Notes: generated from the sequence alone by a model not told the origin. A DNA stretch of 7,737 nt from an uncultured Verrucomicrobia subdivision 3 bacterium (GCA_937890005.1 CALBZA010000001.1:1-7737); one strand, 5' to 3'. Numbered from the stretch's first letter, positions 1 through 6,825 are shown. Program-made: numbers and translations.

Positions 1-1
1 G

Positions 2-267
2 GCGCGATTCAATCGACGGCACAAGTTCTTTGGGCATCTGTTCAGTGGCCGTTACCAGAAGGCGGGACGGATGGTATCGAAATGTTAGAGCAGGCGGGCT
101 GGTCGGAAGCGGAATTGCAGGAGCGTTCCAAAGGGGATAAGAAGAAAGCGCGAATGGCCGCACGATTGCGAAAAGAAACCACGATGAGCTGGCAGTGGAT
201 TGCGAAGCGGCTGGAGATGGGCCATTGGCGCACCGCATCCAACGCCGTGCGGGCTAGAACAAAATGA
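2..267 (+). pseudogene. Collapsed IS200-like / REP-associated tyrosine transposase (RAYT), C-terminal remnant
   Basis: Two reading frames each carry a recognisable piece of a Y1_Tnp/RAYT transposase. From position 2 one frame reads RFNRRHKFFGHLFSGRY, the block that normally precedes the catalytic tyrosine helix, and it stops at 86-88. The other frame, from about position 64, reads the usual C-terminal tail: EMLEQAGWSEAELQERSKGD, then ETTMSWQWIAKRLEMGHW, ending at TGA 265-267. In intact relatives these blocks are separated by roughly 80-120 residues that include the VHLNPVRA-type catalytic segment. Here they nearly abut and are out of frame, so an internal deletion has removed the catalytic middle. 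The 5' part lies outside the window. Intact relatives act on single-stranded hairpins and are linked to REP palindromes. This copy must be inactive. Family assignment rests on motif recognition. Confidence 0.75.
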
Positions 268-289
268 GCCACACACCATTAGTCAGCAC

Positions 290-325
290 CGACCCCTTTT
301 TCACATACGACCCCTTTTTCACATA
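290..325. repeat. Perfect 18-bp tandem duplication downstream of the RAYT remnant
   Basis: The unit cgacccctttttcacata occurs twice head to tail (290-307 and 308-325) with no mismatch. It starts 22 bp after the transposase stop codon. It may be part of the element's 3' end or a slippage product. Exact identity suggests a recent or maintained duplication. Confidence 0.85.
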
Positions 326-358
326 GACGAACACGGAGATCTGTAACGGCATTATATG

Positions 359-381
359 GGGCAGAGCGGCAGCTTCTGCCC
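359..381. repeat. GC-rich REP-like palindrome
   Basis: GGGCAGA at 359-365 is the exact reverse complement of TCTGCCC at 375-381. The stem can extend inward by GC/GC with one bulged T, leaving a 4-nt GGCA loop. There is no T-run after it, so it is not an intrinsic terminator. Its place between a RAYT remnant and an IS66 fragment suggests a REP-type repeat, but copy number cannot be judged here. Confidence 0.55.
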
Positions 382-539
382 TACCGGAAATCGAAACAAG
401 GTAGCGTAATGCCCGGTACCGATTGACGGAGGTTTGCAAGGGGATATGCATAGACGTCAGAGTAGATTTGTCTGACATCTTTGATGGTTGTGGGCGGATG
501 GAGTTGAAGCGGCATGGGCTCCAGGCCGAGGGATTTACT

Positions 540-743
540 CACTGTGAGAAGATCATGCTGCGCTCCAGCATCGGCTTCCCCAATAAACAGCCAGTTCTTC
601 TTCCCAATCGCCGTCGGCCGGATCGCGTTTTCAACCAGAATATTGTCGATCTCAACTCCGCCGTCGCTCCGGCACACCTGCACCTTTGTCCAGTGCCCGA
701 GCGCGTAATCCATGGACTTTTCTGTCGGATCCAGGTGCCTGCG
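540..743 (-). pseudogene. IS66-family transposase, C-terminal fragment
   Basis: On the minus strand about 50 residues (713 down to 564) match the IS66 transposase C-terminal signature: MDYALGHWTKVQV, EIDNILVENAIRPTAIGKKN, WLFIGEADAG. The last conserved glutamate of the DDE catalytic set lies in this region in the family. After EADAG the frame is lost: the expected RSxIxY-like continuation appears in another frame (ERSMIFS) and then hits a stop. Upstream, RRHLDPTEK precedes the block but a TAG stop lies just before it at about 746-748, and nothing IS66-like follows toward 968. No accessory IS66 genes or terminal repeats are visible. This is a decayed fragment of a roughly 500-residue protein. 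The complementary + strand open frame over 423-911 is only its shadow. Confidence 0.8.
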
Positions 744-967
744 CTACTCGTTTTGGCTTTTAAGGAGCGGGGTTCGGTCCGACGCCGACCAGTGCGAAGC
801 ATTCAAATGGCGGGCAATTCAATAGAGCGAAAAATCAAAGAGATCAAAGAGAGCCTGAGACGAATTCTTTGGACTTCAAACTGGAACCGAGTTGCCTCGC
901 CCTTCGAATAATGAAACGTGCAGCTCTCCAAGTGCGTCTGAGGACGTGGTCTTAACTGAAATCACTC
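744..967. other. Intergenic region upstream of the xylanase, with one palindrome
   Basis: No gene is supported here. It holds an imperfect palindrome at 771-790 (GGTTCGG paired with CCGACC, one bulged T) and a 9-bp direct repeat ATCAAAGAG at 834-842 and 843-851. The promoter of the xylanase gene should lie here, but no convincing -35/-10 pair was found, and no Shine-Dalgarno sequence sits at the usual distance from ATG 968. A GAGGA at about 938-942 is too far upstream. The 11-mer GCCTGCGCTAC at 737-747 recurs at 3864-3874. Confidence 0.4.
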
Positions 968-2062
968 ATGAAAAAACAAATACTTCTCACATCCCTGATT
1001 TTGAGCATGGCCGCCATCGGTGGGATCCACGCACAGGATGTGCCGACGGTCATCGGTCTCAAGGACGCCTTCGCGGGCAAATTCCTGATTGGCACGGCGG
1101 CGGATCTTCGCGGTTTTTCCCAGGCCGAACGGGACAACATCAAGACGCATTACAACGTCATCACGCCCGAGAACTCGATGAAGCCGCAGCCGACACATCC
1201 CTCGGAGGATACGTATAATTTTGAGACTCCGGATGCTCTGGTGAAATGGTCCCAGGAAAACGGCATCAAAGTGTGGGGGCACACGCTCCTCTGGCACGCG
1301 CAGACCGGCCGATGGTTCTTCGAACCGGGTCAAAACGGCGAACTCGTCACACGCGAACTGGCTCTGGAGCGTTTAAAGAAACACATCATGACGGTCGCCG
1401 GCCGCTACAAGGGCAAGGTGATCGGCTGGGATGTGGTGAACGAGGCGATCGCAGACCGTGGGACCGGTGAGACAGAGAATCTGCGGAATTTCAGCTGGTA
1501 CAAAACCGTCGGTCCGGATGTCATCACCATGGCGTTCAAGTGGGCGCACGAAGCTGATCCGGACGCTCAGTTGTACTACAACGACTACAATATCGAACAG
1601 GGCGCAGTCGCGAATCGCGGCAAGCACGCAAGCTCCATGCTCCTTCTCAAACGGCTGATTGCCGAAGGCGCACCGATCCATGGCGTCGGCATCCAGGGAC
1701 ATTGGCACTTGAACACCGACTTCGCCGATGTGGACAAAGCAATTGAGAATTACGCGTCACTGGGCCTTCGGGTCGCCATCACGGAACTCGATATCACAGC
1801 CTTTGGCGAAAACAGCGGTGCGTTCCCGACCGGGGCCGAGGCTGCCACGCTGACGGCAGACGCTTTCCAGAAGCAGGCGGAGAAATACGCAGAATTGTTC
1901 AAGATCTTCAAGAAGCATGAGAAGTCGATCGATCGAGTGACGTTCTGGGGAGTGAGTGACCGCCGATCATGGCGCAGCCGTCAACGGCCGCTGCTTTTCG
2001 ATGGAGAGCTGAAACCCAAGCCTGCGCTTCAGGCCATCCTCGACGTGGCGAAGAGCTGGTAA
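968..2062 (+). CDS. Secreted GH10 endo-1,4-beta-xylanase
   Basis: This is a 364-residue glycoside hydrolase family 10 enzyme, which cuts internal beta-1,4 bonds of xylan with retention of configuration. Residues 1-22 form a Sec signal peptide (two lysines, hydrophobic core, IHA before Q23), so the product is exported. The rest is a single catalytic (beta/alpha)8 domain with the family landmarks in order: TPENSMK (66-72), WGHTLLWH (103-110), WDVVNEA with acid/base E159, QGHWH (243-247), ITELDI with nucleophile E273, and TFWGVSD (325-331). It ends right after the family's LLFDGELKPKPALQAIL segment, so it is complete and has no carbohydrate-binding module. ATG 968 is the only start that keeps the signal peptide; no clear Shine-Dalgarno precedes it. 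A strong terminator 21 bp past the stop makes it a separate transcription unit from the esterase. Family certain; xylan is the usual substrate. Confidence 0.97.
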   Translation: MKKQILLTSLILSMAAIGGIHAQDVPTVIGLKDAFAGKFLIGTAADLRGFSQAERDNIKTHYNVITPENSMKPQPTHPSEDTYNFETPDALVKWSQENGIKVWGHTLLWHAQTGRWFFEPGQNGELVTRELALERLKKHIMTVAGRYKGKVIGWDVVNEAIADRGTGETENLRNFSWYKTVGPDVITMAFKWAHEADPDAQLYYNDYNIEQGAVANRGKHASSMLLLKRLIAEGAPIHGVGIQGHWHLNTDFADVDKAIENYASLGLRVAITELDITAFGENSGAFPTGAEAATLTADAFQKQAEKYAELFKIFKKHEKSIDRVTFWGVSDRRSWRSRQRPLLFDGELKPKPALQAILDVAKSW

Positions 2063-2083
2063 CCGAAGGCTTAGCAAGGAACG

Positions 2084-2118
2084 AACAGCCGTTGCCTTGC
2101 GGGCAACGGCTGTTTTTT
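2084..2118 (+). terminator. Intrinsic terminator of the xylanase gene
   Basis: A perfect 13-bp stem, AACAGCCGTTGCC (2084-2096) against GGCAACGGCTGTT (2102-2114), has a 5-nt loop and runs into six T residues (2113-2118). It lies 21 bp after the xylanase stop and is a textbook Rho-independent terminator for + strand transcription. Confidence 0.93.
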
Positions 2119-2121
2119 CGT

Positions 2122-2141
2122 GTGCGCCCGGCAGGGCGCAC
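2122..2141. repeat. Perfect GC-rich palindrome next to the terminator
   Basis: GTGCGCCC (2122-2129) and GGGCGCAC (2134-2141) form a perfect 8-bp stem around the loop GGCA. It begins 4 bp after the terminator T-run and has no T-run of its own, so it is probably a REP-like repeat rather than a second terminator. The GGCA loop matches the one possible in the palindrome at 359-381, though the stems differ. Confidence 0.65.
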
Positions 2142-2320
2142 CTATCTGGTTGGTTGAAGTCCAGTGCAGAGCCGGGAAAGGGGAGCTGCCAGTCGAACAG
2201 CAAGGGGGCACCGTGAAATGCGATGCCAATCACGTGAGTCGTCACACAACCGCCGGTCGGCACCCACGTTCAGGTCCGTAAACTCGTAGCCAAAGCTCGA
2301 TGTTCTGCGTCATCTCTTCC

Positions 2321-3799
2321 ATGAAACAACCCTGCGCCGCCATGCTTTCGTTGGTTCTCCTCAGTGTCCTGCCTCCCATTCCTGCAGGCGCTCAAACACC
2401 GACCGGAAACAATCCCGCAGCAGCCCATGAGGTTTTGAATTCCCAATCCAATGCCGTGGATCGAGCCTCAACGTCCGCGTCTGGAAATCTCACAGCCCGT
2501 CAGGACCACGCCCTCATGCTCAAAACGCTCGGCATCACGTCATTGCGGCCTGGCGCGAATCCAAACAATACCAACGCACCCAACGCCGTTAATTACGACG
2601 AAGCCAAAGCCAATCCTTACCCAACCCTGCCTGATCCCTTGCTGCTCAAAAACGGATCGAAAGTTGAAAACGCAGAGGACTGGTGGAGAAAGCGGCGTCC
2701 TGAAATTGCCGAAGATTTCGAACGTGAAGTGTACGGCCGTATTCCGTCAAATGTTCCACCTGTTCGATGGGATGTGTTGTCAGTCAGCAATTCAACCATC
2801 GGTTCAACGCCCGTCGTCACCAAACGTCTCGTCGGACGCGTGGACAATTCCTCGTTCCCGGCCATCAAGGTTGATATCCAGCTGACGCTTACGACGCCCC
2901 AAGACCGATCCGGCCCGGTTCCGGTGATGCTGGAATTTGGTTTCGGCGGAAACTTCCCTTTTCGCAATCGTTTGAATACGAATTCGCCCGCCGGAACAAA
3001 CCAGCCTCCGCGCCCCACGCCTCAATGGCTTCAGAATCTCCTCCAAAACGGATGGGGCCATGCGGTTCTCGTTCCTACCACGATCCAGGCCGACAACGGA
3101 GAAGGATTGGCGAAGGGAATCATTGGCCTTAGCAACAAAGGCCAGCCGCGAAAACCAGACGACTGGGGCGCGTTGCGAGCGTGGGCCTGGGGCGCAAGCC
3201 GGGCGCTGGATTATTTCGAATCAGACGAAGCTGTCGATTCACGTCAGGTTGGAATCGGTGGCCTGTCGCGTTACGGAAAGGCGGCTTTGGTTGCCATGGC
3301 TTATGACTCCCGTTTCGCGATCGGATTTATCGGTTCGTCCGGTGAAGGCGGCGCAAAACTGCATCGACGCGTCTTCGGCGAGCTTGTTGAAAATCTGACT
3401 GGTGTCGGATCTTATCATTGGATGGCCGGAAACTTCCTGAAATACGGTGGACCACTGAACGCGGGTGATCTTCCTGTCGATGCCCATGAATTGATCGCTC
3501 TGTGCGCACCCCGGCCGGTGTTCATCAGTTATGGAGCTTCCACCGGTCCGGGCGCCGAGGGACAGTGGGTCGATCAGCGAGGAAGTTTCATGGCCGCAGT
3601 GGCGGCCGGGCCTGTTTACCGCCTGCTGGGCAAGAAAGATCTCGGTACAGAAGAATTTCCAGCAGTGGAAACTGCGTTGATCGATGGTGAACTTGCCTGG
3701 CGTCAACATCGCGGTGGGCACACCGTGGAACCCAACTGGCCAACCTTTCTCGAATGGTCAGGACGGTACATCAAACCGCCAGCGAAAAAGGAACTGTAG
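2321..3799 (+). CDS. Secreted CE15 glucuronoyl esterase
   Basis: This 492-residue alpha/beta hydrolase belongs to carbohydrate esterase family 15, which cleaves esters between 4-O-methyl-glucuronic acid of xylan and lignin alcohols. The chosen start, ATG 2321, gives a compact Sec signal peptide (MKQPCAAMLSLVLLSVLPPI, then AGA before Q). ATG 2300 would add seven residues ahead of the lysine. The mature N-terminus (RQDHALMLKTLGI, NYDEAKANPYP, WWRKRRPEIAEDFEREVYGR) is typical of bacterial CE15. The nucleophile is S316 in GGLSRYGK, with R317 as the oxyanion arginine. The catalytic histidine is H467 in RGGHTVEPNW. HWMAGNFLKYG and ELIALCAPRPVF are also family blocks. The position of the canonical fungal-type catalytic Glu, 23 residues after the Ser, holds Ser (S339), so the acid is probably elsewhere (E342, E413 or D418). 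It lies in the same direction as the xylanase 258 bp upstream, but behind a terminator. Confidence 0.95.
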   Translation: MKQPCAAMLSLVLLSVLPPIPAGAQTPTGNNPAAAHEVLNSQSNAVDRASTSASGNLTARQDHALMLKTLGITSLRPGANPNNTNAPNAVNYDEAKANPYPTLPDPLLLKNGSKVENAEDWWRKRRPEIAEDFEREVYGRIPSNVPPVRWDVLSVSNSTIGSTPVVTKRLVGRVDNSSFPAIKVDIQLTLTTPQDRSGPVPVMLEFGFGGNFPFRNRLNTNSPAGTNQPPRPTPQWLQNLLQNGWGHAVLVPTTIQADNGEGLAKGIIGLSNKGQPRKPDDWGALRAWAWGASRALDYFESDEAVDSRQVGIGGLSRYGKAALVAMAYDSRFAIGFIGSSGEGGAKLHRRVFGELVENLTGVGSYHWMAGNFLKYGGPLNAGDLPVDAHELIALCAPRPVFISYGASTGPGAEGQWVDQRGSFMAAVAAGPVYRLLGKKDLGTEEFPAVETALIDGELAWRQHRGGHTVEPNWPTFLEWSGRYIKPPAKKEL

Positions 3800-3851
3800 G
3801 CTCACCGAAGGCATCGAAGAACGAGTGCTTTCGAGGGATTGAGTGGTCTGA

Positions 3852-3870
3852 CGCAGTCGGGACGCCTGCG
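3852..3870. repeat. Small palindrome between convergent genes
   Basis: CGCAG (3852-3856) and CTGCG (3866-3870) flank a 9-nt loop in the 81-bp gap between the converging esterase and kinase genes. With no T-run it is a weak terminator candidate. It overlaps the 11-mer GCCTGCGCTAC that also occurs at 737-747, so it may be a fragment of a dispersed repeat. Confidence 0.3.
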
Positions 3871-3880
3871 CTACGGATGA

Positions 3881-5359
3881 TCAGAGAGTTCGTTCCACCG
3901 CGGTCAGCCAGTCGTTGTGGAGGCGTTTTCGATCGGCGTTCTTCATCCGAGACGAAAAACGTTTCGTGGTGCGGGGAAGTTTCGTGAGTTCATCGAACGT
4001 CTCGCAAATGCCCAGCCCCAGCAAACCGCTCATGGCCGCACCCCACGCTGACGATTCGGGAACATCGGTGACCATCAGTTCTGTTTCAGTGATGTCTGCC
4101 GTGAACTGCATGAGGAACGAATTTCGTGTTGGACCGCCGTCGCAATTGAGCTGGCGAATCCGGATTCCTGAATCGCTGCGCATCATATCGAGCACGTCGC
4201 GAATCTGATACGAGATCGATTCCAGTGCGGCGCGGACGACATGTTCGCGCCGCGTGTGCGCTGTCATTCCGAGAATGGCCGCGCGTGCCTCCGGCGACCA
4301 GTAGGGCGCGCTCAATCCGGCGAACGCGGGAACGAGATAAACGCCACCGTTGTCAGGAACGCTGGTGGCAAGCTTTTCCACCTGGCTGGCGTCGGCAATG
4401 AGTCCAAGCTGGTTCTTCAGCCATTCCACCGTGGCGGCAGAAAAATTGATGAGCCCTTCAAACGCGTACGTTGGCTGGCCATTGTGAACCCAGGCAAGCG
4501 CGGTCACGGCGCCTTTTCCAGCGCTGCGGAATTCGCGGCCAATGTTCAGCAAAACACTCGTTCCGGTTCCAAAAGTTGCCTTCGCGGTTCCAGGTATGTA
4601 ACAGCGCTGCGCGAACAGCGCGGCTTGAGAATCGCCCATGATGCCAACGATCGGAATGCGCTTCGGTAGAATTCCGTTCGCGTTGGTTTCGCCAAAATGC
4701 CCGGAACTTTCACGCACCTCCGGAAGCGCCTGCATCGGAACGCGAAACCATTCACAAAGCTGGGAATCCCACTCAAGTTTGCGGACGTCGAACAGCAGTG
4801 TCCGGCTCGCGTTCGTCACGTCGGTGGCAAAAACGGATCCACCCGTCAAACGATGAACGAGGTAGGTGTCGATCGTTCCGACGACGGCGTCGCCATTCTT
4901 CAGCTTCGCGGCGATGGCGGGCTTTTCATCGATCAACCATTTGAGTTTCGACGCAGAAAAATACGTGTCGATCTTCAGACCGGTTTTTCGGCGGAGGATA
5001 GGTTCGCGCCGTTGTTGAATGAGCTTTTTGCAGATGGGATCGCCGCGACGATCCTGCCAGACGAGCGCATTGTGAAGCGGCCTGCCGGTTTTGCGATCGA
5101 ACACCAGCACGGTCTCGCGCTGATTGGTGATGCTCAGACATTGAATGCTTGAAGCGGCACGTCGATTTCGTCCGACCACTTCGCCGATGACCTTCAGGAC
5201 ATTTTTCCAGATTTCCTCCGCGTCGTGTTCCACCCATCCGGGCCGGGGATAAATCTGGCGATGATTGCGCGAGGCTTTGTCGATGACCTTGCCGCGCGCG
5301 TCGAACAGAATCGCCTTGGTGGCGGATGTGCTTTGATCGATGGCGAGAATATGGCTCAT
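3881..5359 (-). CDS. FGGY-family carbohydrate kinase, glycerol kinase-like
   Basis: This cytoplasmic 492-residue protein is close in length and motif order to glycerol kinase (ATP + glycerol to glycerol 3-phosphate). The N-terminal ATP-binding motif is AIDQSTSATKAILFD. It is followed by IYPRPGWVEHD, TNQRET (R81, E82), WQDRR (W101), DTYFSASK (Y133), TNASRTLLF, MGDSQAALFAQ (catalytic base D243), FGTGTSVLLN, VPAFAGLSAPYW, ALESISYQ and DGGPTRNSFLMQF. Aligned with E. coli GlpK by eye, two residues that contact glycerol differ: Q246 becomes S244 and F270 becomes S268; R83, E84, W103, Y135 and D245 are kept. The N-terminal DQSTSATK also departs from the usual DQGTTSSR. The pocket may therefore be wider and the substrate a longer polyol or ketose, so no symbol is given. 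ATG 5357-5359 overlaps the transketolase stop (ATGA), implying translational coupling. Confidence 0.93.
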   Translation of the reverse strand: MSHILAIDQSTSATKAILFDARGKVIDKASRNHRQIYPRPGWVEHDAEEIWKNVLKVIGEVVGRNRRAASSIQCLSITNQRETVLVFDRKTGRPLHNALVWQDRRGDPICKKLIQQRREPILRRKTGLKIDTYFSASKLKWLIDEKPAIAAKLKNGDAVVGTIDTYLVHRLTGGSVFATDVTNASRTLLFDVRKLEWDSQLCEWFRVPMQALPEVRESSGHFGETNANGILPKRIPIVGIMGDSQAALFAQRCYIPGTAKATFGTGTSVLLNIGREFRSAGKGAVTALAWVHNGQPTYAFEGLINFSAATVEWLKNQLGLIADASQVEKLATSVPDNGGVYLVPAFAGLSAPYWSPEARAAILGMTAHTRREHVVRAALESISYQIRDVLDMMRSDSGIRIRQLNCDGGPTRNSFLMQFTADITETELMVTDVPESSAWGAAMSGLLGLGICETFDELTKLPRTTKRFSSRMKNADRKRLHNDWLTAVERTL

Positions 5360-6357
5360 GTTTTCAGAAGCTTGGTCGCGGTTTCGGTCAAACCTTCCAT
5401 GCTGATTCCGTAGTGGCGGAAGATATCGGCCTGCGCGCCCGGAACAGTTTCCTCGTCCGGGATGCCGACAATGCGGAAGGGTTTACAAACTCCAGCCTGC
5501 AACAGCGTCGATGCCACCGCTTCGCCGAGTCCGCCGTGGATCATGTGTTCTTCGACAGAAACGATCATTTTGCATTCGCGGCCGGCTTTGAGAAGGGCTT
5601 CCGTATCCAGCGGCTTCACCGTGTGAACGGAAAGCACACGAGCTTGAACACCGCGGTCGGCGAGCTGCGCCGCGGCGAGAACTGCGTGAACGACTGTTTC
5701 GCCGGTGGCAATGAATGCGATGTCGTTGCCTTCACGCAGCGTAATGGCTTTGCCGACTTCGAATTTCGTTTCGGGTTTGTGCAGGTGATACATCGCCGCT
5801 TTGCCGAAGCGGACGAAGACGGGCGTCGTGGCTTTGGCGGCGGCGAGAATGGCCTGGCGCGATTCGAAGTTATCGGCTGGAACGAGGATCGTGAGATTAT
5901 TGATCGCGCGAAGGACGGCGAGGTCGTGCAACGAATGATGTGTCGTGCCGAGCGCGCCGTAGCTGACTCCGGCGCTGATGCCGATCAGGACTCCGGGAAC
6001 GTTTGAATAACAGATGTCGTTCTTGATCTGTTCAAGCGAGCGGGCTGTGAGAAAGCAGCTGGGCGAGACACCGAACGCTTTCTTGCCGCAAGCAGCGAGT
6101 CCGGCGGTGATGCCGACGAGATTCTGTTCGGCGATGCCGACTTCGACGATCTGTTGAGGGAACGCTTTTCCGAACGGCGCGAGTTTTCCGGAGCCGCGTG
6201 AATCGCTTGTGACGGCGATGATGTTGCGATCGGCGCGGGCGAGTTCCTCCAGCGTTGCGGCAAATTCGTCCAGATTGGCGCGGCCCATTTTGAGGCCGAT
6301 CCGTTCCGCCGTGGCCTTGGCGGCGGATGAAAACATCGATGGAGCGGGAGCACTCAT
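5356..6357 (-). CDS. Transketolase, C-terminal subunit (split type)
   Basis: This 333-residue protein covers only the pyrimidine-binding and C-terminal domains of transketolase, as in split transketolases where the diphosphate-binding half is a separate gene. It would transfer two-carbon ketol units between sugar phosphates, using thiamine diphosphate shared with an N-terminal partner. Domain landmarks: ANLDEFAATLEELARADRNI (27-46); VEVGIAEQN (71-79) with E77, the glutamate that activates the cofactor; GTTHHSLHDLAVLRAI (137-152); TILVPADN (156-163); and the C-terminal fold with VHTVKPLD and EEHMIHGGLGEA. ATG 6357 is chosen because the frame upstream runs into palindromic repeat DNA; M24 is an alternative that still covers the domain. 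No Shine-Dalgarno is visible. It is first in a two-gene operon with the kinase. An N-terminal subunit gene is absent from the remaining 1.4 kb of the window. Confidence 0.93.
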   Translation of the reverse strand: MSAPAPSMFSSAAKATAERIGLKMGRANLDEFAATLEELARADRNIIAVTSDSRGSGKLAPFGKAFPQQIVEVGIAEQNLVGITAGLAACGKKAFGVSPSCFLTARSLEQIKNDICYSNVPGVLIGISAGVSYGALGTTHHSLHDLAVLRAINNLTILVPADNFESRQAILAAAKATTPVFVRFGKAAMYHLHKPETKFEVGKAITLREGNDIAFIATGETVVHAVLAAAQLADRGVQARVLSVHTVKPLDTEALLKAGRECKMIVSVEEHMIHGGLGEAVASTLLQAGVCKPFRIVGIPDEETVPGAQADIFRHYGISMEGLTETATKLLKT

Positions 6358-6427
6358 GATTTCACAGAAGGAAACGAAGAGAGCGAAGGGAATTTGTGAA
6401 ATGCAACAAACGCGTGCGCATTCACTC

Positions 6428-6456
6428 CCTCTCTTCCATTCCGAATGGAGGAGAGG
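6428..6456. repeat. Diverged left-end palindrome upstream of the transketolase gene
   Basis: Two 14-nt arms pair around a single central base (6442) with one G-T wobble. The sequence differs only slightly from the perfect palindromes at 6826-6856 and 7126-7156. It lies about 70 bp upstream of the transketolase start and is followed by a decayed GGGGAGA-rich tract, so it looks like an older orphan end of the same element family. Confidence 0.7.
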
Positions 6457-6657
6457 CTTGGGGAGACGCAACGGAACACATGCACAGGAATTATGAAGCA
6501 TTCAGCCGAAGCGTGATGCTCGCATCTTCCTTTCTTCCGGGCGAAGCCGGAGGAGAGGGCAGGGGAGAGGAGGTGATCTTGAGTGAGACAAATCACTTCG
6601 AGTTTCCTTCCATTGGGCTGAATTCGGTACAGCGGACGGTGGAGAGTTTTTCGAGCA

Positions 6658-6804
6658 GCCCCTCTCCCTGGCCCTCTCCCCGTTCGTTCCTGACGGGGCG
6701 AGGGAATGATGCTCTGGGCGGTTTTGAGGCTTTTGAACATAGTCAGGATTTCGATTTTATTTCATCGTATCTGGTCATACGGGCGTTCGGATAGCAACGA
6801 GGGC
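6658..6804. repeat. 147-bp perfect direct repeat, first copy
   Basis: Every base from 6658 to 6804 is identical to 6958-7104, exactly 300 bp downstream. The block contains the right-end palindrome and the trailer with TTTTGAACATAGTCAGG. Similarity continues at a lower level to about 6879. The lack of any difference points to recent duplication or gene conversion. Confidence 0.95.
6672..6704. repeat. Right-end palindrome, copy 1
   Basis: CCCTC-T-CCCCG (6672-6682) pairs with CGGGG-C-GAGGG (6694-6704) around an 11-nt loop, with one internal mismatch. The same hairpin recurs at 6972-7004 and 7637-7669. Confidence 0.85.
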
Positions 6805-6825
6805 TTCAACGCACGAACACTTACA

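Larger units (their letters stand above)
6529..6825 (-). mobile_element. MITE-like element, copy 1 (internally deleted relative of the DUF559 element)
   Basis: Read on the + strand, this copy has a left palindrome (6529-6558, 12-nt arms with two wobbles around GCGAAG), the tract GGCAGGGGAGAGGAGGTGAT, a core of about 78 bp (6581-6658), a right palindrome (6672-6704), and a conserved trailer of about 110 bp. On the minus strand the core starts like the beginning of the DUF559 gene in copy 3. It ends with AAACTCGAAGTGATTTGT, which matches the 3' end of that gene in copy 3 (AAATTCGAAGTGATTTGT) with one difference. The middle of the gene is missing. The open frame through it (6354-6740, minus) is not treated as a gene. 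Outer boundaries are estimates; no target-site duplication was identified. Confidence 0.65.

Noticed and set aside
423..911. + strand open frame (162 residues)
   Set aside because: Its central part is the antisense of the IS66 signature; the frame is open only because of that overlap.
892..914. Promoter candidate TTGCCT with TAATGA upstream of the xylanase
   Set aside because: The spacing is only about 11 bp, too short for a sigma-70-type promoter, and neither box is close to consensus.
2122..2141. Second intrinsic terminator after the xylanase
   Set aside because: The stem is strong but is followed by CTATCTGG rather than a T-run, so a repeat is the better explanation.
2300..2320. Upstream start ATG 2300 for the CE15 esterase
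   Set aside because: It places seven mostly uncharged residues before the lysine. ATG 2321 gives a standard signal peptide. It cannot be fully excluded, as neither start has a Shine-Dalgarno.
5326..6006. Long + strand open frame (226 residues)
   Set aside because: It lies antisense to the transketolase subunit and the start of the kinase, both of which have clear family motifs. It resembles no protein I recognise.
6358..6501. N-terminal extension of the transketolase subunit to ATG 6501
   Set aside because: The extra 48 residues are encoded by the palindromic repeat and have no relation to transketolase. ATG 6357 fits the family start.
6354..6740. Minus-strand frame beginning MFKSLKTAQSII (128 residues), and a similar one at 6762-7040
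   Set aside because: Both are translations of the repeat element ends and shrunken cores. Only the copy-3 frame contains a real domain.
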